This document shows positions 54,301 through 64,000 of a stretch of DNA of 64,000 bases, one piece after another. The position numbers and the translations under genes are program-made. This DNA is from Closterium sp. NIES-65 (taxonomy: Eukaryota > Streptophyta > Zygnematophyceae > Desmidiales > Closteriaceae), in NCBI GenBank assembly GCA_948144175.1, contig CANXME010000802.1, positions 1-64,000 of the forward strand, given 5' to 3'. Each line of letters opens with the position of its first letter. Positions within the stretch are counted from its first letter, which is position 1. Under the pieces are notes generated by a model. It did not search any database and had not been told where the DNA came from. It saw nothing but the letters and a program-made list of their open reading frames with translations.

Positions 54301-55424
54301 GGTGGGGGTGCTGGGAGCAACTCGCCTGGCTGGTGGGGGTGCTGGGAGCAACTCGCCTTGCTGGTGGGGGTGTTGGGAGCAACTCGCCTGGCTGGTGGGG
54401 GTGCTGGGAGCAACTCGTCTGGCTGGTGGGGGTGCTGGGAGCAACTCACCTGGCTGGTGGGGGTGCTGGGAGCAACTCGCCTGGCTGGTGGGGGTGTTGG
54501 GAGCAACTCGCCTGGCTGGTGGGGGTGCTCGGAGCAACTCGTCTGGCTGGTGGGGGTGCTGGGAGCAACTCACCTGGATGGTGGGGGTGCTGGGAGCAAC
54601 TCGCCTGGCTGGTGCGGGTGCTGGGAGCAACTGGCCTAGCCGGTGGGGGTGCTGGGAGCAACTCACCTGGCTGGTGGGGGTGCTAGGAGCAACTCGAATG
54701 GCTGGTGGGGGTGCTGGGAGCAACTCGCCTGGCTGGTGGGGGTGCTGGGAGCAACTCCCCTGGCTGGTGGGGGTGCTGGGAGCAACTCACCTGGCTGGTG
54801 GGGGTGCTGGTAGCAACTCACCTGGCTGGTGGGGGTGCTGGGAGCAACTCGCCTGGCTGGTGGGGGTGCTAGGAGCAACTCGCCTGGCTGGTGGGGGTGT
54901 TGGGAGCAACTCGCCTAGCTGGTGGGGGTGTTGGGAGCAACTCGCCTGGCTGGTGGGGGTGCTAGGAGCAACTCACCTGGCTGGTGGGGGTGCTAGGAGC
55001 AACTCAACTGGATAGTGGGGGTGCTGGGAGCAACTCAACTGGATGGCGGGGGTGCTAGGAGCAACTCACCTGGCTGGTGGGGGTGCTGGGAGCAACTCAA
55101 CTGGCTGGTGGGGGTGCTGGGAGCAACTCAACTTGCTGGTGGGGGTGCTAGGAGCAACTCGCCTGGCTGGTGGGGGTGCTGGGAGCAACTCGCCGGGGGT
55201 GCTGGAAGCAACTCGCCTGGCTGGTGGGGGTGCTGTGAGCAACTCGCCTGGCTGGTGGAAGTGCTGGGAGCAACTCACCTGGCTGGTGCAGGTGCTGGGA
55301 GCAACTCGCCTGGCTGGTGGGGGTGCTGGGAGCAACTCACGTGGCTGGTGGGGGTGCTGGGAGCAACTCAACTGGCTGGTGGGGGTGCTGGGAGCAACTC
55401 AACTGGCTGGTGGGGGTGCTGGGA

Positions 55425-55460
55425 GCAACTCGCCTGGCTGGTGGGGGGTGCTGAGAGCAA
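55425..55460. other. Unoccupied paralogue of the Gypsy insertion site
   Basis: Sequence left of 55444 matches the left flank of the element (to 43061), including the rare GGTGGAAGTGC, GGTGCAGGTGC and ACTCACGTGG units. Sequence right of it (GGTGCTGAGAGCAACTCGCC and the following unit beginning GTGCAGGGAGC) matches the right flank from 51326. Here six G replace the five expected from a precise 4-bp duplication, a likely slippage difference. Confidence 0.8.
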
Positions 55461-55633
55461 CTCGCCTGGCTGGTGGGGGTGCAGGGAGCAACTCACCTGG
55501 CTGGTGGGGGTGCTGGGAGCAACTCGCCTGGCTGGTGGGGGTGCTGGGAGCAACTGACCTGGCTGGTGGGGGTGCTGGGAGCAACTCACCTGGCTGGTGG
55601 GGGTGCTGGGAGCAACTCAACTGGCTGGTGGGG

Positions 55634-58600
55634 TGATGGAAAGCGGGAGAATGGGGCGGGGTGATGGAAAGCCGGAGAATTGGGCGGGGTGATGGAAAGC
55701 GGGAGAATGGGGCGGGGTGATGGAAAGAGGGAGAATGATGAGGGGTGATGGAAAGAGGGAGAATTGGGCGGGGTGATGGAAAGCGGGAGAATGGAGCGGG
55801 GTGATGGAAAGAGGGAGAATGGGGCGGGGTGATGGAAAGAGGGAGAATGGGGCGGGGTGATGGAAAGCGGGAGAATGGGGCGGGGTGATGGAAAGAGGGA
55901 GAATGGGGAGGGGTGATGGAAAGAGGGATAATTGGGCGGGGTGATGGAAAGCGGGAGAATGCAGCGGGGTGATGGAACCCGGGAGAATGGGGCGGAGTGA
56001 TGGAAAGCGGGAGAGGGGCGGGGTGATGGAAATCGGGAGAATGGGGCGGGGTGATGGAAAGCGGGAGAATAGGGCGGGGTTATGGAAAGCGGGAGAATGG
56101 GGCGGGATGATGGAAAGCGGGAGAATGGGGCGGATTGATGGAAAGCGGGAGAATGGGGCGGGGTGATGGAAAGCGGGAGAACGGGGCGGGTGATGGAAAG
56201 CGGGAGAATGGGACGGGGTGATGGAAAGCGGGAGAATTGGACGGGGTGATGGATAGAGGGAGAATGGGGCGGAGTGATGGAAAGAGGGAGAATGGGGCGG
56301 GGTGATGGAAAGAGGGAGAATGGGCAGGGTGATGGAAAGCGGGAGAATGGGGCGGGGTGATGGAAAGCGGGAGAATGGGGCGGGGTGATGGACAGCGGGA
56401 GAATGGGGAGGGGTGATGGAAAGCAAGAGAATGGGGCGGGGTGATGGAAAGCGGGAGAATGGGCCTGGGTGATGGAAAGCGGGAGAATAGGGCGGGGTGA
56501 TGGAAAGCGGGAGAATGGGGAGGGGTGATGGAAAGAGGGAGAATTGGGCGGGTTGATGGAAAGCGGGAGAATGGAGCGGGGTGATGGAAAGCGGGAGAAT
56601 GGGGCGGGGTGATGGAAAGCGGGAGAATGGGGCGGGGTGATGGAAAGAGAGAAAATAGGGCGAGGTGATGGAAAGCGGGAGAATGGGGTGGTGTGATGGA
56701 AAGAGGGAGAATGGGGCGGGGTGATGGAAAGAGGGAGAATGGGGCGGGGTGATGGAAAGCGGGAGAATAGGGCGGGGTGATGGAAAGAGGGAGAATGGGG
56801 CGGGGTGATGGAAGGCGGGAGAATGGGGCGGGGTGATGCAAATCGGGAGAATGGGGTGGGGTGATGGAAAGCGGGAGAATGGGGCGGGGTGATGGAAAGC
56901 GGGAGAATGGGGCGGGGTGATGGAAGGCGGGAGAATGGGGCGGGGTGATGGAAAGAGGGAGAATGGGGCAGGGTGATGGAAAGCGGGAGAATGGGGCGGG
57001 TGATGGAAAGCGGGAGAATGGGGCGGGGTGATGGAAAGAGGGAGAATGGGGCGGGGTGATGGAAAGCGAGAGAATGGGGCGGGGTGATGGAAAGAGGGAG
57101 AATGGGCCGGGGTGATGGAAAGCGGGAGAATGGGGCGGGGTGATGGAAAGCGGGAGAATGGGGCGGGGTGATGGAAGGCGGGAGAATGGGGCGGGGTGAT
57201 GGAAAGAGGGAGAATGGGGCAGGGTGATGGAAAGCGGGAGAATGGGGCGGGTGATGGAAAGCGGGAGAATGGGGCGGGGTGATGGAAAGAGGGAGAATGG
57301 GGCGGGATGATGGAAAGCGAGAGAATGGGGCGGGGTGATGGAAAGAGGGAGAATGGGCGGGGTGATGGAAAGCGGGAGAATGGGGCGGTTTGATGGAAAG
57401 AGGGAGAATGGGGAGGGGTGATGGAAAGAGGGAGAATTGCGCGGGGTGATGGAAAGCGGGAGAATGGAGCGGGGTGATGGAAAGCGGGCGGGGTGATGGA
57501 AAGCGGAAGAATGGGGCGGGGTGATAGAAAGAGGGAGAATGGGGCGGGGTGATAGAAAGAGGGAGAATGGGGCGGGGTGATGGAAAGAGGGAGAATGGGG
57601 CGGGGTGATAGAAGGCGGGAGAATGGGGCGGGGTGATGCAAATCGAGAGAATGGGGTGGGGTGATGGAAAGCGGGAGAATGGGGCAGGGTGATGGAAAGC
57701 GGGAGAATGGGGCGGGGTGATGGAAGGCGGGAGAAGGGGGCGGGGTGATGGATAGAGGGAGAATGGGGCGGGATGATGGAAAGCGGGAGAATGGGGCGGG
57801 TGATGGAAAGCGGGAGAATGGGGCGGGGTGATGGAAAGCGGGAGAATGGGGCGGGGTGATGGAAAGAGAGAAAATAGGGCGAGGTGATGGAAAGCGGGAG
57901 AATGGGGTGGTGTGATGGAAAGAGGGAGAATGGGGCGGGGTGATGGAAAGAGGGAGAATGGGGCGGGGTGATGGAAAGCGGGAGAATGGGGCGGGGTGAT
58001 GGAAAGAGGGAGAATGGGGCGGGGTGATTGAAGGCGGGAGAATGGGGCGGGGTGATGCAAATCGGGAGAATGGGGTGGGGTGATGGAAAGCGGGAGAATG
58101 GGGCGGGGTGATGGAAAGCGGGAGAATGGGGCGGGGTGATGGAAGGCGGGAGAATGGGGCGGGGTGATGGAAAGAGGGAGAATGGGGCAGGGTGATGGAA
58201 AGCGGGAGAATGGGGCGGGTGATGGAAAGCGGGAGAATGGGGCGGGGTGATGGAAAGAGGGAGAATGGGGCGGGGTGATGGAAAGCGAGAGAATGGGGCG
58301 GGGTGATGGAAAGAGGGAGAATGGGCCGCGGTGATGGAAAGCGGGAGAATGGGGCGGTTTGATGGAAAGAGGGAGAATGGGGAGGGGTGATGGAAAGAGG
58401 GAGAATTGGGAGGGGTGATGGAAAGCGGGAGAATGGAGCGGGGTGATGGAAAGCGGGCGGGGTGATGGAAAGCGGAAGAATGGGGCGGGGTGATAGAAAG
58501 AGGGAGAATGGGGCGGGGTGATAGAAAGCGGGAGAATGGGGCGGGGTGATGGAAAGAGGGAGAATGGGGCGGGGTGATGGAAGGCGGGAGAATGGGGCGG

Positions 58601-61600
58601 GGTGATGCAAATCGAGAGAATGGGGTGGGGTGATGGAAAGCGGGAGAATGGGGCAGGGTGATGGAAAGCGGGAGAATGGGGCGGGGTGATGGAAGGCGGG
58701 AGAAGGGGGCGGGGTGATGGATAGAGGGAGAATGGGGCGGGATGATGGAAAGCGGGAGAATGGGGCGGGTGATGGAAAGCGGGAGAATGGGGCAGGGTGA
58801 TGGAAAGAGGGAGAATGGGGCGGGGTGATGGAAAGCGAGAGAATGGGGCGGGGTGATGGAAAGAGGGAGAATGGGGCGGAGTGATGGAAAGCGGGAGAGT
58901 GGGGCGGGTTGATGGAAAGAGGGAGAATGGGGAGGGGTGATGGAAAGAGGGAGAATTGGGCGGGGTGATGGAAAGCGGGAGAATGGAGCGGGGTGATGGA
59001 AAGCGGGAGAATGGGGCGGGGTGATAGAAAGAGGGAGAATGGGGCGCGGTGATGGAAAGCGGGAAAATGGGGCGGGGTGATGGAAAGAGGGAGAATGGGG
59101 CGGGGTGATGGAAAGAGGGAGAATGGGGCGGGGTGATGGAAAGCGGGAGAATGGGGCGGGGTGATGGAAAGAGGGAGAATGGAGAGGGGTGATAGAAAGA
59201 GGGAGAATTGGGCGGGGTGATGGAAAGCGGGAGAATGGAGCGGGGTGATGGAAAGCGGGAGAATGGGGCGGGGTGATGGAAAGCGGGAGAATGGGGCGGG
59301 GTGATGGAAAGAGGGAAAATGGGGCGTGGTGATGGAAAGCGGGAGAATTGGGCGGGGTGATGGAAAGCGGGAGAATGGAGCCGGGTGGTGGAAAGCGGGA
59401 GAATGGGGCGGGGTGATGAAAAGAGGGAGAATGAGGAGGGGTGATGGAAATGGGGAGAATTGGGCGGGGTGATGGAAAGCGGGAGAATGGAGCGGGGTGA
59501 TGGAAAGAGGGAGAATGGGGCGGGGTGATGGAAAGCGGGAGAATGGGGCGGGGTGATGGAAAGAGGGAGAATGGGGCGGGGTGATGGAAAGCGGGAGAAT
59601 GGGGCGGGGTGATGGAAAGAGGGAGAATGGGGCGGGGTGATGGAAAGAGGGAGAATGGGGCGGGGTGATGGAAAGCGGGAGAATGGGGCGGGGTGATGGA
59701 AAGAGGGAGAATGGGGAGGGGTGATGGAAAGAGGGAGAATTGGGCGGGGTGATGGAAAGCGGGAGAATGGAGCGGGGTGATGGAACGAGGGAAAATGGGG
59801 CGGGGTGATGGAATGCGGGAGAATGGGGCGGGGTGATGGAAAGAGTGAGAATGGGGCGGGGTGATGGAAAGCGGGAGAATGGGGCGGGGTGATGGAAAGC
59901 GGGAGAATGGGGTTGGGTAATGGAAAGCGGGAGAATGGGGCAGGGTGATGGAAAGCGGGAGAATGGGGCGGGGTGATGGAAAGCGGGAGAATGGGGCGGG
60001 GTGATGGAAATCGGGAAAATGGGGCGGGGTGATGGAAAGCGGGAGAATGGGGCGGGGTGATGGAAAGAGGGAGAATGGGGCGGGGTGATGGAAGGCGGGA
60101 GAATGGGGCGGGGTGATGGAAAGGGGGAGAATTGGGCAAGGTGATGGAAAGATGGAGAATGGGGCGGGGTGATGGAAAGAGGGAGAATGGGGAGGGGTGA
60201 TGGAAAGAGTGAGAATGGGGTGGGGTGATGGAAAGCGGGAGAATGGGGCAGGGTGTTGGAAAGCGGGAGAATGGGGCGGGGTGATGGAAATCGGGAGAAT
60301 GGGGCGGGGTGATGGAAATCGGGAGAATGGGGCGGGGTGATGGAAAGCGGGAGAATAAGGCGGGGTGATGGAAAGCGAGAGAATGGGACGGGGTGATGGA
60401 AAACGGGAGAATGGGATGGGGTGATGGAAAGTGGGAGAATTGGGCGGGGTGATGGATAGAGGGAGAATGGGGCGGGGTGATGGAAAGCGGGAGAATAGGG
60501 CGGGGTGATGGAAAGAGGGAGAATGGGGTGGGGTGATGGAAAGCGTAAGAATGGGGCGGGGTGATGGAAAGAGGGAGAATGGGGCGGGGTGATGGAAGGC
60601 GGGAGAATGGGGCGGGGTGATGGAAAGCGGGAGAATGGGGCGGGGTGATGAAAGGCGGGAGAATGGGGCGGGGTGATGGAAAGAGGGAGAATGGACAGGG
60701 GTGATAGAAAGAGGGAGAATTGGGCGGGGTGATGGAAAGCGGGAGAATTGGGCAGGGTGATGGAAAGCGGGAGAATGGAGGGGGGTGGTGGAAAGCGGGA
60801 GAATGGGGCGGGGTGATGGAAAGAGGAAGAATGAGGAGGGGTGATGGAAAGAGGGAGAATTGGGCGGGGTGATGGAAAGCGGGAGAATGGAGCGGGGTGA
60901 TGGAAAGAGGGAGAATGGGGCGGGGTGATGGAAAGCGGGAGAATGGGGCGGGGTGATGGAAAGAGGGAGAATGGGGCGGGGTGATGGAAAGCGGGAGAAT
61001 GGGGCGGGGTGATGGAAAGAGGGAGAATGGGGAGGGGTGATGGAAAGAGGGAGAATTGGGCGGGGTGATGGAAAGCGGGAGAATGGAGCGGGGTGATGGA
61101 ACGAGGGAAAATGGGGCAGGGTGATGGAATGCGGGAGAATGGGGCGGGGTGATGGAAAGAGGGAGAATGGGGCTGGGTGATGGAAAGCGGGAGAATGGGG
61201 CGGGGTGATGGAAAGCGGGAGAATGGGGCGGGTGATGGAAAGAGGGAGAATGGGGAGGGGTGATGGAAAGAGGGAGAATTGGGCGGGGTGATGGAAAGCG
61301 GGAGAATGGAGCGGGGTGATGGAAAGAGTGAAAATGGGGCGGGGTGATGGAAAGCGGGAGAATGGGGCGGGGTGATGGAAAGAGGGAGAATGGGGCGGGG
61401 TGATGGAAAGCGGGAGAATGGGGCGGGGTGATGGAAAGCGGGAGAATGGGGCGGGGTGATGGAAAGCGGGAGAATGGGGCGCGGTGATGGAAAGCGAGAG
61501 AATGGGGCGGGGTGATGGAAAGCGGGAGAATGGGGCGGGGTGATGGAAAGCGGGAGAATGGGGCGGGGTGATGGAAATCGGGAAAATGGGGCGGGGTGAT

Positions 61601-64000
61601 GGAAAGCGAGAGAATGGGGCGGGGTGATGGAAAGAGGGAGAATGGGGCGGGGTGATGGATGGCGGGAGAATGGGGCGGGGTGATGGAAAGCGGGAGAATT
61701 GGGCGGGGTGATGGAAAGCGGGAGAATTGGGCAGGGTGATGGAAAGCGGGAGAATGGAGCGGGGTGGTGGAAAGCGGGAGAATGGGGCGGGGTGATGGAA
61801 AGAGGAAGAATGAGGAGGGGTGATGGAAAGAGGGAGAATTGGGCGGGGTGATGGAAAGCGGGAGAATGGAGCGGGGTGATGGAAAGAGGGAGAATGGGGC
61901 GGGGTGATGGAAAGCGGGAGAATGGGGCGGGGTGATGGAAAGAGGGAGAATGGGGCGGGGTGATGGAAAGCGGGAGAATGGGGCGAGGTGATGGAAAGAG
62001 GGAGAATGGGGAGGGGTGATGGAAAGAGGGAGAATTGGGCGGGGTGATGGAAAGCGGGAGAATGGAGCGGGGTGATGGAACGAGGGAAAATGGGGCAGGG
62101 TGATGGAATGCGGGAGAATGGGGCGGGGTGATGGAAAGAGGGAGAATGGGGCTGGGTGATGGAAAGCGGGAGAATGGGGCGGGGTGATGGAAAGCGGGAG
62201 AATGGGGCGGGGTGATGGAAAGAGGGAGAATGGGGAGGGGTGATGGAAAGAGGGAGAATTGGGCGGGGTGATGGAAAGCGGGAGAATGGAGCGGGGTGAT
62301 GGAAAGAGTGAAAATGGGGCGGGGTGATGGAAAGCGGGAGAATGGGGCGGGGTGATGGAAAGAGGGAGAATGGGGCGGGGTGATGGAAAGCGGGAGAATG
62401 GGGCGGGGTGATGGAAAGCGGGAGAATGGGGCGGGGTGATGGAAAGCGGGAGAATGGGGCGGGGTGATGGAAAGCGAGAGAATGGGGCGGGGTGATGGAA
62501 AGCGGGAGAATGGGGCGGGGTGATGGAAAGCGGGAGAATGGGGCGGGGTGATGGAAATCGGGAAAATGGGGCGGGGTGATGGAAAGCGAGAGAATGGGGC
62601 GGGGTGATGGAAAGAGGGAGAATGGGGCGGGGTGATGGATGGCGGGAGAATGGGGCGGGGTGATGGAAAGGGGGAGAATTGGGCAGGGTGATGGAAAGAT
62701 GGAGAATGGGGCGGGGTGATGGAAGGCGGGAGAATGGGGCGGGGTGATGGAAAGAGGGAGAATGGGGCGGGGAGATAGAAAGCAGGAGAATGGGGCGGGG
62801 TGATGGAAAGAGGGAGAATGGGGAGGGGTGATGGAAAGAGTGAGAATGGGGCAGGGTGATGGAAAGCGGGAGGATGGGGCGGGGTGATGGAAAGCGGGAG
62901 AATGGGGCGGGGTGATGGAAATCGGGAGAATGGGGCGGGGTGATGGAAAGCGGGAGAATGGGGCGGGATGATGGAAATCGGGAGAATGGGGCGGGGTGAT
63001 GGAAAACGGGAGAATAAGGCGGGGTGATGGAAAGCGAGAGAATGGGGCGGGGTGATAGATAGAGGGAGAATGGGGCGGGGTGATGGAAAGTGGGAGAATG
63101 GGGCGGGGTGATGGAAAGAGGGAGAATGGGGCGGGGTGATGGAAAGCGTGAGAATGGGGCGGGGTGATGGAAAGAAGGAGAATGGGGCGGGGTGATGGAA
63201 GGCGGGAGAATAGGGCGGGGTGATGGAAAGCGGGAGAATTGGGCGGGGTGATGGAAAGCGGGAGAATGGGGCGGGGTGATGAAAGGCGGGAGAATGGGGC
63301 GGGGTGATGGAAAGAGGGAGAATGGGGCGGGGTGATGGAAAGCGGGAGAATGGGGCGGGGTGATGGAAAGAGGGAGAATGGGGACGGGTGATGGAAAGCG
63401 GGAGAACGGGGCGGGGTGATGGAAAGCGGGAGAATTGGGCGGGGTGATGGAAAGCGGGAGAATGGGGCGGGGTGATGAAAGGCGGGAGAATTGGGCGGGG
63501 TGATGGAAAGAGGGAGAATGGGGCGGGGTGATGGAAAGCGGGAGAATGGGGCGGGGAGATGGAAAGAGGGAGAATGGGGCGAGGTGATGGAAACAGGGAG
63601 AATGGGGCGGGGTGACGGAAAGAGGGAGAGTGGGACGGGGTGATGGAAAGAGGGAGAATGGGGTGGAGAGATGGAAAGAGGGAGAATGGAGAGGGGTGAT
63701 GGAAAGCGGGAGAATTGGGCGGGGTGATGGAAAGCGGGAGAATGGAGCAGGGTGATGGAAAGCGGGAGAATGGGGCGGGGTGATGGAAAGAGGGAGAATG
63801 GGGCGGGGTGATGGAAAACAGGAGAATGGGGCGGGGTAATGGAAAGAGGGAGAATGGGGCGGGGTGATGGAAAGAGGGAGAATGGGGCGGGGTGATGGAA
63901 AGCGGGAGAATGGGGCGTGGTGATGGAAAGAGGGAGAATGGGGAGGGGTGATGGAAAGAGGGAGAATTGGGCGGGGTGATGGAAAGCGGGAGAATGGAGC
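55634..64000. repeat. 28-bp minisatellite array, right arm, inverted (G-rich on +)
   Basis: Same 28-bp unit as the left arrays but reverse-complemented (core CGGGGTGATGGAAAGCGGG). It runs past the right edge. A higher-order period of about 979 bp (35 units minus 1) links the AAGAGGAAGAATGAGG variant at 60821 and 61800. A GATGCAAATC variant occurs at 56835, 57634, near 58060 and at 58604. No telomere tract is seen in this arm. Long open frames on the - strand (for example 55586-60139) are by-products of the repeat; no gene is supported. Confidence 0.96.

Larger units (their letters stand above)
51326..55633. repeat. 31-bp minisatellite array, right segment (G-rich on +)
   Basis: Continuation of the 31-bp array after the Gypsy insertion. 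It contains a 1,240-bp period (40 units; 53206 with 54446, 53423 with 54663). It also copies blocks left of the insertion: 42063 with 54446, 42280 with 54663 and 42632 with 55015, all 12,383 bp apart (4,119 bp without the element). The segment from 51450 resembles that from 37889. It ends at 55630-55635, where GGGGTG is shared with the 28-bp unit. No gene is supported. Confidence 0.95.

Noticed and set aside
55586-60139. 1,517-codon frame on the - strand
   Set aside because: It is the 28-bp repeat read on its C-rich strand in the inverted arm, with a few 31-bp units at its end. There is no coding signature.
1-64000. tRNA, rRNA or host protein-coding genes
   Set aside because: None could be recognised in the array segments or around the two retroelements.

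Overview
The window looks like eukaryotic nuclear repeat DNA, probably heterochromatic or subtelomeric, from a green-lineage organism. No host gene is visible. The organism is inferred from three things: a plant-type telomere tract (CCCTAAA repeats) inside the array, a Ty1/Copia element with the usual initiator-Met tRNA primer site, and a Ty3/Gypsy element carrying a C5-cytosine DNA methyltransferase domain. I recall retroelements of that last kind being reported from charophyte algae (Klebsormidium) and dinoflagellates. A charophyte alga is my best guess, but the sequence does not prove it.

Layout. 1-1296: 28-bp minisatellite, C-rich on the + strand. 1297-7695: decayed Ty1/Copia retrotransposon on the - strand. 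7696-21990: the same 28-bp array resumes, with a short interstitial telomere tract at 20474-20512. 21991-43061: a different, 31-bp minisatellite, G-rich on the + strand. 43062-51325: a young, intact Ty3/Gypsy-type retrotransposon on the - strand. 51326-55633: the 31-bp array resumes. 55634-64000: the 28-bp array again, now inverted (G-rich on +). The arrays show higher-order periods (533, 775, 1,023, 1,085, 1,208 bp and others). Rare unit variants occur in the same order, mirrored, near the left end and near 56.4-56.9 kb, so the two 28-bp arms are related by inverted duplication.

The only intact gene is the 2,448-residue Gypsy polyprotein. Its order is an Arg/Ser/Asp-rich N-terminal extension with 17-residue repeats, gag, three CCHC zinc knuckles, aspartic protease, C5-methyltransferase, reverse transcriptase, RNase H and integrase. 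The shared 378-bp parts of its terminal repeats read as identical, so the insertion is recent. Its ends are unusual. The arrangement is A1-ORF-B1-A2-B2 (split direct repeats) rather than two equal LTRs. A 15-bp segment just inside the 5' repeat is complementary to a site within that repeat, which could allow self-priming like that of Tf1. An unoccupied copy of the insertion site lies about 4.1 kb away (element excluded) in the same array.

The Copia copy is dead: frameshifts in gag and pol, two in-frame stops, and a YVDE in place of the YVDD catalytic box. Both its outer ends are abnormal: a truncated 3' LTR on the left and a fold-back extension on the right. The very long ORFs across both minisatellites are by-products of repeat units whose length is one more than a multiple of three and which lack stop codons. 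They are not annotated as genes.
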